NCBI GenBank assembly: GCA_963169235.1
Contig: CAUJCX010000018.1
Span: 41,153-105,152 of the forward strand
From: Actinomycetota bacterium
GTDB taxonomy: Bacteria > Actinomycetota > Thermoleophilia > Miltoncostaeales > Miltoncostaeaceae
Direction: 5' to 3'
DNA length: 64,000 nt
Part shown: one piece after another, positions 33,616-41,789 of the stretch
How positions within the stretch are numbered: the stretch's first letter is position 1
How the letters are laid out: each line of letters opens with the position of its first letter
The notes under the pieces: model-generated
What the model was told of the DNA's origin: nothing
The model's database searches: none
The model's input: only the letters and a program-made list of their open reading frames with translations
Made by a program: the position numbers and the translations under genes

Positions 33616-34283
33616 CTGCCGGGAGCGTTGGAGATCATCCACTGGGACTGCCTTTTCTCGAGCGTGACGGTATTGCTGCGCCCGGCGAACGTGACCACTC
33701 CCCGGGCGCGATTGCCGGTGACGACGACGTCGCTGACGGGGGCGTCGCGGAACGCCGACCGCAGGGCGTCGGGGGCCTGGTCGGCGACCTCGGAGAACGC
33801 GTCGGCGCACGTGGTGGCGGCCACCTCGGTGCGGACGGCCGCCAGGAACTGCTGCTGCGACTCCGGGGTGAGCAGCGCGCAGGCGCTGGCGCCGTCCCCG
33901 TCCGCGAACGCGGTGAGGTACCCCTGGATGGTGAGGCGCACGGCGGCCACGTCGGGGCCGGACGTGACCCCGCTGGGAGCGGGTGCGGGCGCGGGCGCCG
34001 CGGGAGCCGTCGCGGGCGGCGCGGTGCCGGCGGGAGCCGGGGAGGGCGCGGGCGCTGCGGGAGCCGTCGCCGGGGCGCCCGTGGGCGTACCCGGCGCCGG
34101 GGCCGTCGGCATCGTCGTCACGGTGGGCGTCGACGTGGGTGCCGTCGCGGGCGCGGCGGCGGTGGTCGTGGCCGGGACCGCGGCGTCACCCGCCACCTCG
34201 CCGTCGCCGCAGCCCACCACGAGCACGGTGGCGGCCACGAAGCAGGCGCCCCGGGTGAGGTGGTGTCGCACGGCCATCAGCAT
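33612..34283 (-). CDS. Lipoprotein with NTF2-like domain
   Basis: This is a 223-residue lipoprotein. The signal segment RGACFVAATVLVVGC ends in a lipobox Cys. A long Ala/Pro/Thr linker (about residues 30-110, with repeats at the DNA level) follows. The C-terminal domain (VRLTIQGYLTAFADGDGASACALLTP, then RGVVTFAGRSNTVTLEKRQSQWMIS) has the shape of NTF2-like DUF4878 proteins. ATG at 34283 lies 8 bases after TAGTCT. It is coupled to the next lipoprotein gene by a TTGA overlap. The function is unknown. Confidence 0.7.
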   Translation of the reverse strand: MLMAVRHHLTRGACFVAATVLVVGCGDGEVAGDAAVPATTTAAAPATAPTSTPTVTTMPTAPAPGTPTGAPATAPAAPAPSPAPAGTAPPATAPAAPAPAPAPSGVTSGPDVAAVRLTIQGYLTAFADGDGASACALLTPESQQQFLAAVRTEVAATTCADAFSEVADQAPDALRSAFRDAPVSDVVVTGNRARGVVTFAGRSNTVTLEKRQSQWMISNAPGS

Positions 34284-34291
34284 GGTGTTGG

Positions 34292-34297
34292 AGACTA
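34292..34297 (-). promoter_or_regulatory. -10 hexamer TAGTCT of the lipoprotein pair
   Basis: TAGTCT on the minus strand ends 8 bases before the ATG at 34283. Confidence 0.45.
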
Positions 34298-34387
34298 CCC
34301 GGCCGCCCCCGCGCCGTTTCCGACGCCAGGGCGGCCGTACGCGTGCGACCCGAAGTGCGGCGGGCGCGGGTACCCACCGACCTGGCC

Positions 34388-35428
34388 TCAGGGGCGCCCG
34401 ACCTTCACGCGCAGCAGCGCGCGATCGTTCGGCAGCACGATCCACACGTACGCCCCGCGGAGGACAGCCGTCACGCCGTACGTCCCGTTCACGGTGATGC
34501 GCCGCTTGATCGTGATGGTGCGCCCCACCTGCCTGCCCGTCATCGCGGCCACCAGACGAAGGCTCGCCACCGCCCGCCGCCCCCGCGTCACCTCCAAAAG
34601 CCACACCCTGCCGCGCCCGTCCGGGATCGCCTGCAAAAGCCCCTTACCACGCGCAGGCACGCCCGCAATCACCCCCGCCGGACGCAACCGCAGCGTCGGC
34701 AACGGCCGCCGCGAGGCCGAAACCGCCCACACAACGTCTTTCGTGACAGGAACGATGGCCCTGTTGGGCAGCTGCTGCGTGACCAGCGGAACGAACGACG
34801 TTGAGCCCAAAGACGAGATGGCGTATCGGAGCTGCGGCGTCACCGCCACCAGCCACGGGCCACCCACCGCCGGGCTGATCGACGTCACGCTCTGCGCATC
34901 GGGAACGGTCACCCTCTCCAGGAGCGCGCCCGATTCCTCGTCCACGCGATACGAGCTGATGGGGCAATGCAACGTATCCACGGCATCCGGGCTGTCACAC
35001 AGGCCACTCACCCACAGCCCGCCATCGCCGAACGCCACGCTCGGCGACCGCACGCCCTGCCGGGGCGGAACAGAAAAGTCCGTCCTCACCCCCGCCCGAT
35101 CGACACGGGTGATCACCCCCTGCGTCGTCGCAGCCCACGCATACCTCCCCGAGATCGCGAGCAACGACGAGGAATTCACCTGCGCGGTCGCCACCGGCCT
35201 GCCGTTCACCTCACTGAGCCGCGAGACGAAGACGACGGTGTTGGCGCCACTGCCAGTTGTCCAGGTGATCCACAGCCCGGACCCACCCGACGCCATGCTG
35301 TTGATGGGGCGGCTGGTCCGCACACTCATCTCCGCCGGGGGCCCCGCTACAGCAAGCGCCGGCGCGACGAGAAGCGCCCCACACGTCGCGAGGACCGACC
35401 CCCGGGCCGCGCCGCCACATCCCGGCAT
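34388..35428 (-). CDS. Secreted repeat protein, probable propeller fold, atypical composition
   Basis: This is a 346-residue exported protein with signal ARGSVLATCGALLVAPALAVA and then repeated short strands (GGSGLWITWTTGSG, SGRYAWAATTQG, FGDGGLWVSG, RGAYVWIVL) that suggest propeller-like blades. I do not recognise the family. Its codons use visibly more A and T than all neighbours (for example runs such as AAAAGCCCC), which hints at recent transfer. The ATG at 35428 has an in-frame GTG one codon earlier. No ribosome site is clear. Confidence 0.6.
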   Translation of the reverse strand: MPGCGGAARGSVLATCGALLVAPALAVAGPPAEMSVRTSRPINSMASGGSGLWITWTTGSGANTVVFVSRLSEVNGRPVATAQVNSSSLLAISGRYAWAATTQGVITRVDRAGVRTDFSVPPRQGVRSPSVAFGDGGLWVSGLCDSPDAVDTLHCPISSYRVDEESGALLERVTVPDAQSVTSISPAVGGPWLVAVTPQLRYAISSLGSTSFVPLVTQQLPNRAIVPVTKDVVWAVSASRRPLPTLRLRPAGVIAGVPARGKGLLQAIPDGRGRVWLLEVTRGRRAVASLRLVAAMTGRQVGRTITIKRRITVNGTYGVTAVLRGAYVWIVLPNDRALLRVKVGRP

Positions 35429-35590
35429 CACACACCCCAGACTCTCACGCGACGCACACACCACGCGCACGAACGTAGCCCGCGTTCCCTGCGTGGGGCA
35501 AGCCCCTCGCGGGTTCCGGCTGGCCTTCTTGCAGAACCATCGCGAAACCACAGCACGTGACGAACGATGCGGGCGTTCTGGTACCGCATC

Positions 35591-35607
35591 GCCCCGGGAG
35601 CCGGGGC
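35591..35607. terminator. Hairpin at the end of the DUF815 gene
   Basis: GCCCCGG pairs with CCGGGGC around GAG, immediately beyond the stop codon at 35610-35612. It lacks a T-run. Confidence 0.5.
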
Positions 35608-35609
35608 TG

Positions 35610-36791
35610 TCAGCCCGCTTCCGCCAGAGCCGCGAAGTGGTGGGCCGACCGAGGGGTGAGGGAGTGCTCGCGACCGAACCGGGCGGCCGCCGCCGTGCCA
35701 CCGGCGCCCAGGTCGCGCCCCTGGCGCCGGGCCAGCTCGACGGCCATGCGGCAGAACTCGTCCTGCCCCAGCGGCGGCACGTGCACGCGCAGGGCGAAGC
35801 GCGACGCGAGCGCGGCCCGCTCTCCCCGTCCGAGCGACTCCTCGATGTCGTCGTCACGGGTGGCGTGCGTCTCGTGCACCAGTCGCATGCGGTTGGACGT
35901 GGCCCACACCGCGACGTTGGGCGGACGCGCCGCCACGTCGCCCTCGAGCGCCGCCCGCAGGTCGCGGTCGCCGCGCCCGGCCTCGTCGAACACCAGGTCG
36001 TCCAACAGCACCAGGCACCGGGGACCCGCCCCCGCCACGCGGGAGAACAGGTCGGGAAGCCGATCGAGCTCGCCGCGGGCCACCTGCACCAGCCGCAGCC
36101 CCTCCGGCACCAGCGCGTGCGCCAGCGCCCGCACGGTGGCCGACTTGCCCGTGCCGGGCGGGCCGTACAGCAGGGCGTCCACGGCGGGGCCACCCCGGGC
36201 GAACGACGCGATGGCGGTCTCGAGCGGCACCCGGCGGGGACGCCCGCCGATGAGATCCGCCATGCCGACCTCGTCGGGACGCGCGACCCCCTCCAGCCGC
36301 CCGTCGTGGAAGCGCAGCACGCGGTGGGTGGCCAGGTCGCCCACGCCCTGGGTGGCGTGGAAGTCGGCGACGGCCTCGGCGTGCGCGCCCCACGCCCGGT
36401 CGCCCGCCATCTGCACCCGCAACGCCGCGGCGGCGGCCGACTCCCACGGCGCCGCGGCCGACGTGCCGTCGTCGACCCGCACGCCCGCCCCCGCCAGCAC
36501 GCTGCGGGCTCCCGCGGCCAGCTTGCTGAGGCGTGCAAGCTCGCGTGACGCCACGGCCAGGCGGCCATCGGCCGGGGCCATCCCGTGGTGGGCGGCGACG
36601 GCGAACGGGCCGTCGGACGACAGCACCGCGTGGGCCACCGCCTCACCGGGCGACATGGGCGACGCGAACAGGAACCGCGCGGCCCGCTGGGCGGCGTCAC
36701 CGGTGTCGCCCGCCTCGATGTCGAGCAGGGCGGACACCAGCGGATGCTGTTCGAGATCCGCGTAGGCGATCAGGGGCACGATCGTCGGCAC
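35610..36791 (-). CDS. DUF815-family AAA ATPase
   Basis: This is a 393-residue cytosolic protein. The C-terminal two thirds is the DUF815 ATPase: LLYGPPGTGKS Walker A, CLVLLDDLVF Walker B, LEGDVAARPPNVAVWATSNRMRLV (sensor 1), and SLGRGERAALASRFALRVHVPP. It has an N-terminal extension of about 180 helical residues (EAGDTGDAAQRAARFLF and following). GTG at 36791 is a best guess, since no ribosome site is seen. The family's cellular role is not established. It is not near a recognisable partner. Confidence 0.75.
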   Translation of the reverse strand: MPTIVPLIAYADLEQHPLVSALLDIEAGDTGDAAQRAARFLFASPMSPGEAVAHAVLSSDGPFAVAAHHGMAPADGRLAVASRELARLSKLAAGARSVLAGAGVRVDDGTSAAAPWESAAAAALRVQMAGDRAWGAHAEAVADFHATQGVGDLATHRVLRFHDGRLEGVARPDEVGMADLIGGRPRRVPLETAIASFARGGPAVDALLYGPPGTGKSATVRALAHALVPEGLRLVQVARGELDRLPDLFSRVAGAGPRCLVLLDDLVFDEAGRGDRDLRAALEGDVAARPPNVAVWATSNRMRLVHETHATRDDDIEESLGRGERAALASRFALRVHVPPLGQDEFCRMAVELARRQGRDLGAGGTAAAARFGREHSLTPRSAHHFAALAEAG

Positions 36792-36884
36792 AGCGGGCAG
36801 GTTAGTGACCGCGGGGCGCGCGAGGCCCGCCGGCCGGGCCACGGCGACGTGCGGCCCGCCGCGCGAACCGGCACGATACGCGGC

Positions 36885-37373
36885 ATGGGCTACGACCTGA
36901 TCGCACTCCGCATCCCCCCCGGCGAGTCGGCCGACAACGTGCTGCGCGCCGCCGAGCGACGCGCGGCGGGCAATCCGCGGCCCGTCGACGAGGACGAGTG
37001 GCAACGGATACGCGGCATCGCCGACGCCCTGCAGCGCGCCGTGCCCGGCATGGAGCGCTGGGAGGACCGGGCGGCGGGCATCGTGGAGGTGTCCACGGGA
37101 CGCCTGCAGGCCAGCGTGGGCTGCGACGACGCGTCGGTGTCCATCCCGTACTGGACGCTGGGCACGGGAAGCGACGGCATCGACCGTGCGGGCCTGCTGG
37201 CCGCGGCGCTGGCCGAGGCCGGTGGCTTCACCGTGTGGGATCCGCAGGCCGACGAGGTGATCCGCCCCGACGACGCGGTGGCGCAGGTGACCGACGGGTA
37301 CCGCCGCATGGCGCCCGCGGCGCTGCGCGCGCTGGGCACGCCTCCCGCCAAGCCGTGGTGGAAGTTCTGGTAG
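36885..37373 (+). CDS. Hypothetical protein
   Basis: This 162-residue protein is not one I recognise. It begins MGYDLIALRIPPGES and shows mixed helix and strand, no signal peptide, and an aromatic end (KPWWKFW). The coding signal is good, with G/C third positions throughout. It is divergent from the DUF815 ATPase and convergent with isocitrate lyase, so it is a single-gene unit. Confidence 0.65.
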   Translation: MGYDLIALRIPPGESADNVLRAAERRAAGNPRPVDEDEWQRIRGIADALQRAVPGMERWEDRAAGIVEVSTGRLQASVGCDDASVSIPYWTLGTGSDGIDRAGLLAAALAEAGGFTVWDPQADEVIRPDDAVAQVTDGYRRMAPAALRALGTPPAKPWWKFW

Positions 37374-37412
37374 CCGCTCCGGGACGCACGGCCCGCCCGA
37401 GAGGGTGACCCG

Positions 37413-37437
37413 GGGGCGGACGCCTGGCGCCCGCCCC
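37413..37437. terminator. Bidirectional terminator-like hairpin before isocitrate lyase
   Basis: GGGGCGG and CCGCCCC arms with inner GCC/GGC pairing, lying between two convergent genes. It has no T-run. Confidence 0.55.
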
Positions 37438-37456
37438 GCGAATCGGCTGATGCCGC

Positions 37457-39709
37457 TCAGTTCTCCTTGCGGATCAGCTTGGTGAGCTCGGCCGACTCGG
37501 GCGTGGTGAGCGCCTCGACGCGGTCGGCGTCGACCTCGGCCGTCAGGATCTCGCCGATCTCCTCGCTGATCGACTTGAAGATGCCCAGGGCCTTCATGGC
37601 CTGGGACTGACGGCTGTTGTCGTCGGTGGGCGTCAGGTAGTGGATACCGGACGCGTTGTAGCGCTTGATGAGGAACAGGTGCAGAAGCACCGACAGGCGC
37701 TTGCGCTGTGCCTCACCGAACGTGTTCTGGTCGCGCACCGACAGGATGGCGCGCTCGCGCCGGTCGGTGAGCAGCGAGAACACCGTGTTCGCCAGCTTCT
37801 CGCCGTCCTTGCCGAACACCGACAGCTCGAGCACCTCGGACGTGGGCGTGTGCGGGCGCAGCTGCACCTTGAACGGCCCGTCGATGGTGTTGACCTGGCC
37901 CCACTCCTCGACCCAGCCCTGCAGGGTCTTGGTGGGAAGCTCGGTGACCTGCAGGTGCTGGCTCTGCGTGGAGCCCTCACCCATCGCCTTCGTGGTGGCC
38001 GTCTGGCCGCTGGCGGCCATGAGGCCGGCGTCGGCGCGCGGGCCACCCACCAGGGTCTGCGGCGTGCGGTACGGCGACTCGAGCAGGCGCAGGCGGCGCT
38101 GCACGCGGGCCAGGGCCAGCATGCCGTCCTCCAGGAGCGCGCGCGAGAACTCCTCGCACATCAGGCCGTCGATCTGGTGACCGCCGTACGTGATGAAGTT
38201 GAACACGAAGCCGAGCTTGCCGAGTTCCTCGGGGAACGCGCGCATCTCGTCCTCGGTCATGCCCGTCGTGTCCCAGTTGAACGACGGCGACAGGTTGTAC
38301 GCCATCATCTGGTTGGGGAACTTCGCGTGGATCGCCTCGGCGAACTCACGGGCCTCGGCCAGGTCGGCGATCTTCGTCTCCATCCACAGGATGTCGGCGA
38401 ACGGCGCGACCGCCAGCGACTTCTGGATGGCGTACGGGATGCCGCCCTGCACCTGGTAGTAGCCCTCGGGCGTCTTCGCGATGTGGGCGTCGAACGTGAC
38501 GTCGAGGCCCAGATCGGCGACCTTGGCCTTGGCCGTGCGCCACGACGCGGTGCCGTAGTCCTTGAGCCAGTCCTCGACCGTGATGCCGGGGTCGTTGCCC
38601 TCCTCGATCGCCTGGGAGATCTTGTCGGCGACCGCGTGGCTGTACGTGCGCAGGCCCGCAGCGGTCTGCCAGGCCTCGACGAACGCGTCGCCCACCCGGT
38701 CGAGAGCGGCCTCGGCACGGAGCGTGCCGGCCTTCGCGTCCTTCGCGGCGTTCGCGATGACGTCGTCGAGACCCGCCTTCGACAGCCACGCCTCGGCCTC
38801 GGCGTAGTCCTGGTCGCCGACGGCGTACAGCTTGTAGCCGTTCAGCTCCTCGACGCCGGCCTGGTTGAGCTTGCGCATGGCCGCCAGGAACGTGTTGCGG
38901 TACGGCGGCATGCCGCGGTTGGTGGCGCCCAGGATGAACGGCTGGTCGCGTTCGTCGCTGCAGCCGTCGATGAGGTTGGCCGCCTCGGCGTCGGTGCGGG
39001 CCACGATGATGCCCGGCACGCCCATGATGTCCAGCTGGAAGCGGGCCGCGTTGACGCGCTTGATCTGCTCGTCAGACGACACCAGCACCTTGCCGCCCTG
39101 GTGGCCGCACTTCTTGACGCCGGGCTTCTGGTCCTCGATGTGGTACCCGGGGACGCCCACCTCGACGAATCGCCGCACCAGGTTGCGCACGTGCTCCGCA
39201 CCGCCGTGGCCGGTGTCGGCGTCGGCGATGATGAACGGGCGGAAGTCGACCTGCGGGGTGTTCTTGCGCTCGTCCTCCGACATGCGGGAGCGCGCGAACT
39301 TCTGGTTGCGGTCGGCCGTCAGAAGGGCGCGCACCAGGCCGGCGGCCTCGTCCGGCACCTGGCTGAGCGGGTACGACGCGAGGTCGGGGCCCGGGTCCTC
39401 GTCGCGCGAGCCCTTCGCCGACGTGGCCCAGCCACCCAGGTAGATGCCCTCGATGCCCGCGCGCTTCATGGCGACCGCCATGCCGGGGGAGTACGGGCCG
39501 TAGGTGGTGATCGAACGCTTCTCGGCGAACAGCCCGCGCAGGTGCTTGTAGAAGCCCTCCGCGGCGGTGCGGGCCACGGTGTAGTCCGAGGGGAGGTCAC
39601 CCCGCTGCTCGGCCACCTGCGCCGCCGTGAACACCCTCGTGACGCCCGAGAAGCGTTCGCTCGCCTGGTACTGCTTGATCTGATCGATCTCTTCCTGAAG
39701 CGATTCCAT
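37457..39709 (-). CDS. aceA: Isocitrate lyase, long form
   Basis: This 750-residue enzyme splits isocitrate into glyoxylate and succinate for growth on acetate or fatty acids. The active-site signature KKCGHQGGK is intact, with [10 protein letters not shown] and the NLSPSFNWD segment. It is much longer than the roughly 430-residue enteric enzyme and matches the AceA2-type long form of mycobacteria. The ATG at 39709 is preceded by GGAGAGGA. No malate synthase gene is in the window. It could use acetate units released by the nucleoside operon. A TTGACA lies 55 bases upstream (39764-39769) without an obvious -10. Confidence 0.93.
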   Translation of the reverse strand: MESLQEEIDQIKQYQASERFSGVTRVFTAAQVAEQRGDLPSDYTVARTAAEGFYKHLRGLFAEKRSITTYGPYSPGMAVAMKRAGIEGIYLGGWATSAKGSRDEDPGPDLASYPLSQVPDEAAGLVRALLTADRNQKFARSRMSEDERKNTPQVDFRPFIIADADTGHGGAEHVRNLVRRFVEVGVPGYHIEDQKPGVKKCGHQGGKVLVSSDEQIKRVNAARFQLDIMGVPGIIVARTDAEAANLIDGCSDERDQPFILGATNRGMPPYRNTFLAAMRKLNQAGVEELNGYKLYAVGDQDYAEAEAWLSKAGLDDVIANAAKDAKAGTLRAEAALDRVGDAFVEAWQTAAGLRTYSHAVADKISQAIEEGNDPGITVEDWLKDYGTASWRTAKAKVADLGLDVTFDAHIAKTPEGYYQVQGGIPYAIQKSLAVAPFADILWMETKIADLAEAREFAEAIHAKFPNQMMAYNLSPSFNWDTTGMTEDEMRAFPEELGKLGFVFNFITYGGHQIDGLMCEEFSRALLEDGMLALARVQRRLRLLESPYRTPQTLVGGPRADAGLMAASGQTATTKAMGEGSTQSQHLQVTELPTKTLQGWVEEWGQVNTIDGPFKVQLRPHTPTSEVLELSVFGKDGEKLANTVFSLLTDRRERAILSVRDQNTFGEAQRKRLSVLLHLFLIKRYNASGIHYLTPTDDNSRQSQAMKALGIFKSISEEIGEILTAEVDADRVEALTTPESAELTKLIRKEN

Positions 39710-39940
39710 TAATCCTCTCCTCGGGCGGCCGGTCCCCCGGCATCGGTGTTCGCCCGTGGTCGCTGTCAACGCGGCTTGCGCCTGTAACTCTGCCTAAACC
39801 GGACCGCCCCGCGCCTCGCCCCGTGCGCAACAGTGGCACCTGCCCGCCAAATCCGGGTCGTCCTCGACGTCGGTGCGTCGGCGCCGCCGGGTGGGCGGTA
39901 CCCTGGAACGAGGCGAACGACAGCACCGGAGGTGCAACCG

Positions 39941-40354
39941 ATGGCCAATGACCCCCGCGATCGCGAGTGGCGCGAGCGGCTGACGCCCGAGCAGTACGCG
40001 GTGACGCGCGAGGGCGCGACCGAGCGCCCGTTCACCGGCGAGTACTACGCCCACACCGAGGACGGCACGTACGCGTGCGTGTGCTGCGGCGCACCGCTGT
40101 TCGCGTCGGACGACAAGTTCGACGCCGGCTGCGGCTGGCCCAGCTTCACCCAGGCGGCGTCCGGCGACGTGGTGGACGACCGCCCCGACACGAGCCACGG
40201 CATGGTGCGCACCGAGGTGACGTGCCACGAGTGCGGCGCCCACCTGGGGCACGTGTTCCCGGACGGGCCGCTGCCCCTGGGCACCCGCTACTGCATCAAC
40301 TCCGCGTCGCTTCAGTTCGCGCCGCGCACCGGCGAGGCGACGACGCCCACGTGA
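39941..40354 (+). CDS. msrB: Peptide methionine-R-sulfoxide reductase
   Basis: This 137-residue repair enzyme reduces the R form of methionine sulfoxide. It carries the zinc pairs CVCC and CHEC, the GCGWPSF motif, [10 protein letters not shown], and the catalytic Cys C118 in [18 protein letters not shown] seven bases before the ATG sets the start. Its stop overlaps nucS (GTGA), coupling protein oxidation repair to DNA mismatch repair. Confidence 0.95.
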   Translation: MANDPRDREWRERLTPEQYAVTREGATERPFTGEYYAHTEDGTYACVCCGAPLFASDDKFDAGCGWPSFTQAASGDVVDDRPDTSHGMVRTEVTCHECGAHLGHVFPDGPLPLGTRYCINSASLQFAPRTGEATTPT

Positions 40355-41022
40355 GGCTGATCGTCGCGCGTTGCGAGGTGGTGTACCGGGGGCGCGTGAC
40401 GTCGCTTCTGCCCATGGCCCAGCGGCTCATCATGATGAAGGCCGACGGCTCCATCATGGTGCACTCGGACGCCGGCGGCTACAAGCCGCAGAACTGGATG
40501 ACGCCGCCGTCGCGCATCCAGGAGTCGGACGGGCTGATCGTGGCGGCGAAGGGCACCGGCAACGCGGTCGAGACCGTCGAGATCCGCATCGAGGAGGTGG
40601 TCTCCGACACCGAGCACGATCTCGGGGAGGCCGCGCGCCTCGAGAAGGACGGCGTCGAGCGCGACCTGCAGGAGGCCATCGCCGCCGCCGCCGACGTGCT
40701 GGGTGAGGGCATGACGCTCTTGCGCCGCGAGTACCCCACCCCCATCGGCCCCGTCGACATCGTGTGCCGCGACGACGAGGGCTGGGTGGCGGTGGAGGTG
40801 AAGCGCGTGGTCACCATCGACGCGGTCGAGCAGCTGACCCGCTATCTCACCTACATCCGCGAGCAGCCCGGCATGTCGGGCTGCCGGGGCATGCTGGTGG
40901 GCCAGTCGGTGAAGCCGCAGGCCCGCACGCTGGCCTCGTCGCGGGACATCGACACGCTGGTGGTCGATCTGGCCGAGCTACGGGGGCTGAAGGCCCCCGA
41001 GCTGCGCCTCTTCTCACCCTGA
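40351..41022 (+). CDS. nucS: Endonuclease NucS (EndoMS), mismatch-specific
   Basis: This 223-residue nuclease cuts both strands at mismatches and replaces MutS/MutL in most actinobacteria. The N-terminal DNA-binding and dimerisation domain begins [20 protein letters not shown]. The C-terminal RecB-like active site has D136 (PVDIV), E149 and K151 (VEVKR). The C-terminal LFSP tail is in the position of the clamp-binding motif. It starts with GTG in an overlap with msrB. Confidence 0.95.
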   Translation: MRLIVARCEVVYRGRVTSLLPMAQRLIMMKADGSIMVHSDAGGYKPQNWMTPPSRIQESDGLIVAAKGTGNAVETVEIRIEEVVSDTEHDLGEAARLEKDGVERDLQEAIAAAADVLGEGMTLLRREYPTPIGPVDIVCRDDEGWVAVEVKRVVTIDAVEQLTRYLTYIREQPGMSGCRGMLVGQSVKPQARTLASSRDIDTLVVDLAELRGLKAPELRLFSP

Positions 41023-41029
41023 GGTGGAG

Positions 41030-41061
41030 GGTGAGGGAGCGATCACGTCCGCTCCCTCACC
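41030..41061. terminator. Strong bidirectional terminator between nucS and a lipoprotein gene
   Basis: GGTGAGGGAGCG pairs perfectly over 12 bases with CGCTCCCTCACC around an 8-base loop, between two convergent genes. Confidence 0.8.
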
Positions 41062-41070
41062 GTGCCTGTG

Positions 41071-41769
41071 CTACGCGGCCTTGCGGAACTTCGACAGGCG
41101 CGCCATGACGTCGGACGCCAGCGAGCGTGCCCGCGTGGCGTTGCCGTCGCGGACCGCGTCCAGGAAGTCGCTCATCGCGCGGGCCAGGCCGGGACCCTGC
41201 TGGGCCAGGCGGGCGCGCTGCTTGTCGAGCACCGGGCTCATCAGCTGGTACGAGCGCAGGCGGCGGATGATGCCGTCGAACGTGCGCAGGTCGGAGCGCA
41301 GCGACGTGAGCCGCGAGCGGAACTCACTGGCCGAGTCGATGCTCTGCAGCGTCGACGAGAAGCTGCGCAGCGCCGACAGCGACAACAGCACGTCGCGGGT
41401 GTACGTGGTGGGCGGCACCACGTGCGCGCCCGGCCGCAGGTGGCGCGGCCGCTGCGGCTCCTGCGGCGTGGTGGGCACCTGCCGCTGCGTAGTGGACGGG
41501 GTCGTCGGCACCGTCGAGGTCGTGGGCGTGGTGGGTGAGGTCGGCGTCGTGCCGAACGTCGGCGTGGACGAGGTGGTCGGGACCGACGGGACCGTCGACA
41601 CGGTGACGACGGTGGGCGTGGCCGTGGTGGCGACGGTGGGCGTGGCGACGGTGGACGTCGGGTTGGTGGGGGTGGCCGTGGTGTCGGCGTCCACGCCCGA
41701 TCCACCGCAGCCGGCCGCAGCGAGCGCGAGGGCGCCTACGGCGCCGAGGAGGAGGATTCGTCGAGACAT
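41071..41769 (-). CDS. Thr/Pro-rich lipoprotein with helical domain
   Basis: This is a 232-residue lipoprotein. The signal peptide MSRRILLLGAVGALALAAAGC has a clean lipobox. A long Thr/Pro/Val linker (about residues 30-105) is followed by a helical domain rich in Arg and Leu (FRSRLTSLRSDLRTFDGIIRRL) that may form a coiled coil. ATG at 41769 lies 7 bases after TAGAAT. The MMPL stop is 20 bases upstream, so it may also be read from that transcript. The function is unknown. Confidence 0.7.
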   Translation of the reverse strand: MSRRILLLGAVGALALAAAGCGGSGVDADTTATPTNPTSTVATPTVATTATPTVVTVSTVPSVPTTSSTPTFGTTPTSPTTPTTSTVPTTPSTTQRQVPTTPQEPQRPRHLRPGAHVVPPTTYTRDVLLSLSALRSFSSTLQSIDSASEFRSRLTSLRSDLRTFDGIIRRLRSYQLMSPVLDKQRARLAQQGPGLARAMSDFLDAVRDGNATRARSLASDVMARLSKFRKAA

Positions 41770-41776
41770 GCAGGTG

Positions 41777-41782
41777 ATTCTA
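41777..41782 (-). promoter_or_regulatory. -10 hexamer TAGAAT of the lipoprotein gene
   Basis: TAGAAT on the minus strand ends 7 bases before the ATG at 41769, the best match to consensus among the leaderless sites here. Confidence 0.55.
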
Positions 41783-41789
41783 ACGTGGG

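Noticed and set aside
33980..34100. GC-rich repeats as a repeat array
   Set aside because: They are imperfect, in frame, and encode the Ala/Pro linker of a lipoprotein.
39764..39769. TTGACA as the -35 of isocitrate lyase
   Set aside because: The -35 match is good but no -10 hexamer is found at 16-18 bases, so it is not listed as a promoter.
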